Below are positions 20,865-21,425 of a stretch of 21,425 bases of DNA, piece after piece. The stretch comes from JBPOIS01 sp052034295. GTDB taxonomy: Bacteria; Pseudomonadota; Gammaproteobacteria; Pseudomonadales; Moraxellaceae. Under the pieces are notes generated by a model. The model did no database searches. It had not been told where the DNA came from and worked only from the letters and a program-made list of their open reading frames with translations. A program made the position numbers and the translations under genes. Position 1 is the first letter of the stretch. Every line of letters begins with the position of its first letter. The stretch spans positions 1-21,425 of the forward strand of contig JBPOIS010000108.1 in NCBI GenBank assembly GCA_052034295.1, written 5' to 3'.

Positions 20865-21425
20865 TCAGGTGGCTTTGGCTTTTTTGCCGGAGCCTTTCTG
20901 GGTGACCTGGCGGCGGGCGCTGGCCGTGGATTGACGGGGCCGTCTGGCCGGGGTCCGGGCTTCAATCACCGCCGTCGCACGCTTTTTTGGTTTTTGCAAA
21001 GGGGCGGTTTCACCCAGCTGTTGCTGAAGTTCGGTGCGGCGCTGGCTGAGCTGCTGCAACACCGGGGCAAAATCGTGTCCCGCAGTGGATTGGCGCAGTT
21101 CAGAGAACATTTCTGACTCTTCCTCGCGGACGTGATGCTCGACATATTCCTGGAGCACATGCACCCGCGCATCGTAGTGACCATCGTCGGCGCGGCTGGC
21201 TTCAATCGCCGTAATCAGGTTTTTCAGTGAGCCATGCTCAATGTCGGCATGGTCGATGAGCGCTTCCTGGTCTTCCGGCAGGACCTCACGGGCCGCAGGA
21301 TAAAAAATCTCTTCTTCCAGGGCGGCATGCACCGTCAGGGCATTGCAGATCTGCGCGGCCACGGCCTCGCGCTGCGCGTCGGGGGCTTCGGTGTCGATCA
21401 GGCGGTGGTCAGCGCGGACCAGGTT
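20865..21425 (-). CDS. Hemerythrin-like domain protein (5' end beyond window)
   Basis: Four-helix hemerythrin/HHE cation-binding protein. The frame is open to the window edge, so the N-terminus is missing, probably by only a few residues. Diiron ligands are visible: DH in VRADHRL near the edge, HAALEEEIFYP, HADIEHGSL and VEHHVREEESEMF. The first internal Met at 21362 would cut off the first ligand helix, so it is not the start. After the domain, a C-terminal tail of about 55 residues is rich in Lys, Arg, Ala and Thr (KKRATAVIEARTPARRPRQ, then KGSGKKAKAT). Relatives in proteobacteria are linked to oxygen, NO or iron handling; the specific role is unknown. The tail may bind nucleic acid or another polyanion, which is inference. 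Confidence 0.88.
   Translation of the reverse strand, partial: NLVRADHRLIDTEAPDAQREAVAAQICNALTVHAALEEEIFYPAAREVLPEDQEALIDHADIEHGSLKNLITAIEASRADDGHYDARVHVLQEYVEHHVREEESEMFSELRQSTAGHDFAPVLQQLSQRRTELQQQLGETAPLQKPKKRATAVIEARTPARRPRQSTASARRQVTQKGSGKKAKAT

Noticed and set aside
20844..20885. Shared terminator between the FKBP and hemerythrin-like genes
   Set aside because: GCCAC (20846-20850) and GTGGC (20869-20873) can pair, but the loop is long and the T-run is several bases away, so I do not call it.
1..21425. tRNA, rRNA, CRISPR array, transposase, prophage or defence genes
   Set aside because: I looked for cloverleaf-type sequences, spaced repeats and diagnostic proteins on both strands and saw none.

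Overview
This is a GC-rich, gene-dense chromosomal window from a gammaproteobacterium, most likely a Moraxellaceae member (Pseudomonadales; a high-GC relative of Acinetobacter such as Perlucidibaca). The main evidence is the gene order gatBAC | mreBCD-maf-rng, which I recall from Acinetobacter and other gammaproteobacteria, and a bifunctional wax ester synthase/DGAT that follows Acinetobacter AtfA almost residue for residue as I remember it. A ypjD gene divergent from ffh is also a gammaproteobacterial arrangement. The taxonomic call is inference from content, not from a database search.

Layout. (1) 1-1353: an MFS permease of the RhtX/FptX-AmpG type, followed by about 430 bases without a gene that hold a 116-base inverted-repeat element. 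(2) 1783-4257: ypjD-type cytochrome c assembly/HemX-like membrane protein (-), divergent from ffh (+), which ends in a clear intrinsic terminator. (3) 4258-7432: a three-gene nitrate-type ABC importer (Tat-exported binding protein, permease, ATPase) preceded by a textbook sigma-54 -24/-12 promoter and two NtrC-like boxes. (4) 7493-11600 (-): a small TPR lipoprotein, then gatB, gatA and gatC, the Glu/Asp-tRNA amidotransferase. (5) 11662-16277 (+): the cell-shape operon mreB-mreC-mreD, overlapping maf, then rng (RNase G). (6) 16335-19664: wax ester synthase/DGAT (-), a regulatory-looking gap rich in palindromes and A-tracts, ecotin (+), and a polyphosphate kinase 2 (-) that meets ecotin end to end. 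(7) 19757-21425: three intrinsic terminators, a His-rich secreted protein (-), an FKBP-type prolyl isomerase (+) and a hemerythrin-like protein (-) cut by the window edge.

Most of the window is housekeeping: protein targeting, tRNA-dependent amidation, cell shape and RNA processing. The accessory parts concern nutrient supply and storage: nitrogen-controlled nitrate uptake, wax ester/triacylglycerol synthesis, and polyphosphate-linked nucleotide phosphorylation. I see no tRNA, rRNA, CRISPR array, transposase, phage gene or defence system. I found no clearly new multi-gene system. The best leads are small: the sigma-54/NtrC control region, the structured element at 1627-1742, an orphan plus-strand terminator at 19896-19923 that may end a small RNA, the attenuator-like ecotin leader, and the His-rich secreted protein.
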